6,583 bases of DNA, taken from assembly GCA_964485235.1 (NCBI GenBank), contig CAZAIO010000136.1:1-6583 (forward strand). Direction: 5' to 3'. This document shows, piece by piece, positions 5,997 through 6,583 of the stretch. The position numbers and the translations under genes are program-made. The stretch's first letter is position 1; each line of letters starts with the position of its first letter. Source of the DNA: CAZAIO01 sp964485235 (GTDB taxonomy: Bacteria > Chloroflexota > Dehalococcoidia > GIF9 > UBA5629). The notes under the pieces were generated by a model. The model had not been told where the DNA came from, searched no databases, and saw only the letters and a list, made by a program, of their open reading frames with translations.

Positions 5997-6583
5997 ATGG
6001 ATAGTATTACTTTACATATAAACGGCAAAGAGGTTAAAGCTAAACAGGGAATGACGGTCCTTGAGGCTGCCCTTTCTGCCGGTATTTATATCCCGACCCT
6101 GTGTTATCACCCGGATCTTGCACCATATGGTGGATGTCGTCTATGTATTGTCGAAATACAAAAAATGCGGGGGCTTCCTACGGCCTGTACCACACCGGCC
6201 ACCGACGGTATGGTGATCACTACAGACTCTGAAAACATTAACAGGGTCCGGCGTACCACTTTAGAACTCATACTCATTAATCGTCCGTGCGAATGTCTGC
6301 TCTGCGATCGCAGAGACACTTGTGGTCCATTAGACTCCTGTCCGCAAAATGTCCCGCTTAATGATCGTTGTGTAGTCTGTTCATCCAGAATGACCTGTGA
6401 ATTACAGAAAGTGGTTGACTATATCGGCATTACCGAATTATCTTTTACAAAGGAACTTCGCAAGCAACCATTAGATACCAGCAATCCGTTTTTTATTATC
6501 GATCGCAACCGTTGTATCCTTTGTAGCCGTTGTGTGCGAACTTGCCAGGAATTAACATGCGTCGGCGCTATCGATATGGCTTA
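5997..6583 (+). CDS. NuoG/HndD/formate-dehydrogenase-type iron-sulfur protein, N-terminal part (runs off the window)
   Basis: The first 195 codons are visible with no stop. The ferredoxin-like domain (1-80) starts MDSITLHINGKEVKAKQG and binds [2Fe-2S] through C36, C47, C50 and C64 (C-x10-C-x2-C-x13-C), as in NuoG, [FeFe]-hydrogenases and NAD-linked formate dehydrogenases. Next is the region that normally holds the His-Cys [4Fe-4S] cluster. Here it reads NRPCECLLC, with C98, C100, C103, C109 and C115, followed by a second motif at C125, C128 and C134 ending in ELQ. No histidine is present after H38. A bacterial ferredoxin domain begins at C173-x2-C176-x2-C179-x3-C183 with C188 after it. The protein should be a cytoplasmic electron-wiring subunit, perhaps continuing into a catalytic domain of formate dehydrogenase or hydrogenase type, or an NADH-linked module. 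The missing C-terminus prevents a choice. The start is set by AAAGGAG at 5980-5986. Confidence 0.9.
   Translation, partial: MDSITLHINGKEVKAKQGMTVLEAALSAGIYIPTLCYHPDLAPYGGCRLCIVEIQKMRGLPTACTTPATDGMVITTDSENINRVRRTTLELILINRPCECLLCDRRDTCGPLDSCPQNVPLNDRCVVCSSRMTCELQKVVDYIGITELSFTKELRKQPLDTSNPFFIIDRNRCILCSRCVRTCQELTCVGAIDMA

Noticed and set aside
6107..6319. 70-codon open frame on the minus strand
   Set aside because: It lies wholly inside the NuoG-like coding region, whose cysteine motifs are unmistakable on the + strand. It has no protein features of its own.

Overview
This window reads as a stretch of a draft assembly (one run of ten Ns) from an anaerobic or facultative bacterium that handles organic acids as CoA thioesters. 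The evidence is the gene content: a three-subunit molybdenum hydroxylase, an acyl-CoA synthetase, and the start of a NuoG/formate-dehydrogenase-type iron-sulfur protein. All recognisable genes are on the + strand, have strong AGGAGG-like ribosome binding sites and look moderate in GC. I lean towards a Desulfobacterota/Syntrophobacterales-like or Firmicutes-like anaerobe, but the sequence alone does not settle the taxon.

Region 1 (4-3963) is one transcription unit in cox order. It holds the FAD subunit (4-891), the two-[2Fe-2S] subunit (917-1411), the molybdopterin catalytic subunit (1408-3694, overlapping the previous stop by ATGA and crossed by the N run at 2480-2489), and a 73-residue zinc-finger-like protein (3742-3963). 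A strong intrinsic terminator at 4013-4045 closes the unit. Together the first three subunits should hydroxylate or dehydroxylate an aromatic, heterocyclic or aldehyde-like substrate. Electrons would pass from the Mo centre through two [2Fe-2S] clusters to FAD. The substrate cannot be read from the sequence. The enzyme lacks the form I CO dehydrogenase signature, and its FAD subunit lacks the cysteine-rich loop of classical 4-hydroxybenzoyl-CoA reductase.

Region 2 (4046-5662) is a separately transcribed class I acyl-CoA synthetase (ANL superfamily) with all core motifs. Its true start is 4118, not the upstream in-frame ATG at 4079. It could activate a carboxylic acid for the same pathway.

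Region 3 (5663-5996) is a 334-base non-coding stretch that is unusually structured. It has a nested inverted repeat overlapping a perfect TTGACA box, a bipartite direct repeat with a 39-base period whose two blocks are spaced like -35/-10 boxes, and a small hairpin abutting the next ribosome binding site. It may be a complex promoter/operator or the remains of an insertion-sequence end.

Region 4 (5997 to the end) is the 5' part of a NuoG/HndD/formate-dehydrogenase-like iron-sulfur protein, cut by the window edge. It keeps the [2Fe-2S] motif but has no histidine where the usual His-Cys cluster ligand should be. Instead it has two successive C-x2-C-x5-C motifs. It is a plausible electron-transfer partner (to NAD(P), ferredoxin or a formate/hydrogen module), but only proximity supports a link to the hydroxylase.
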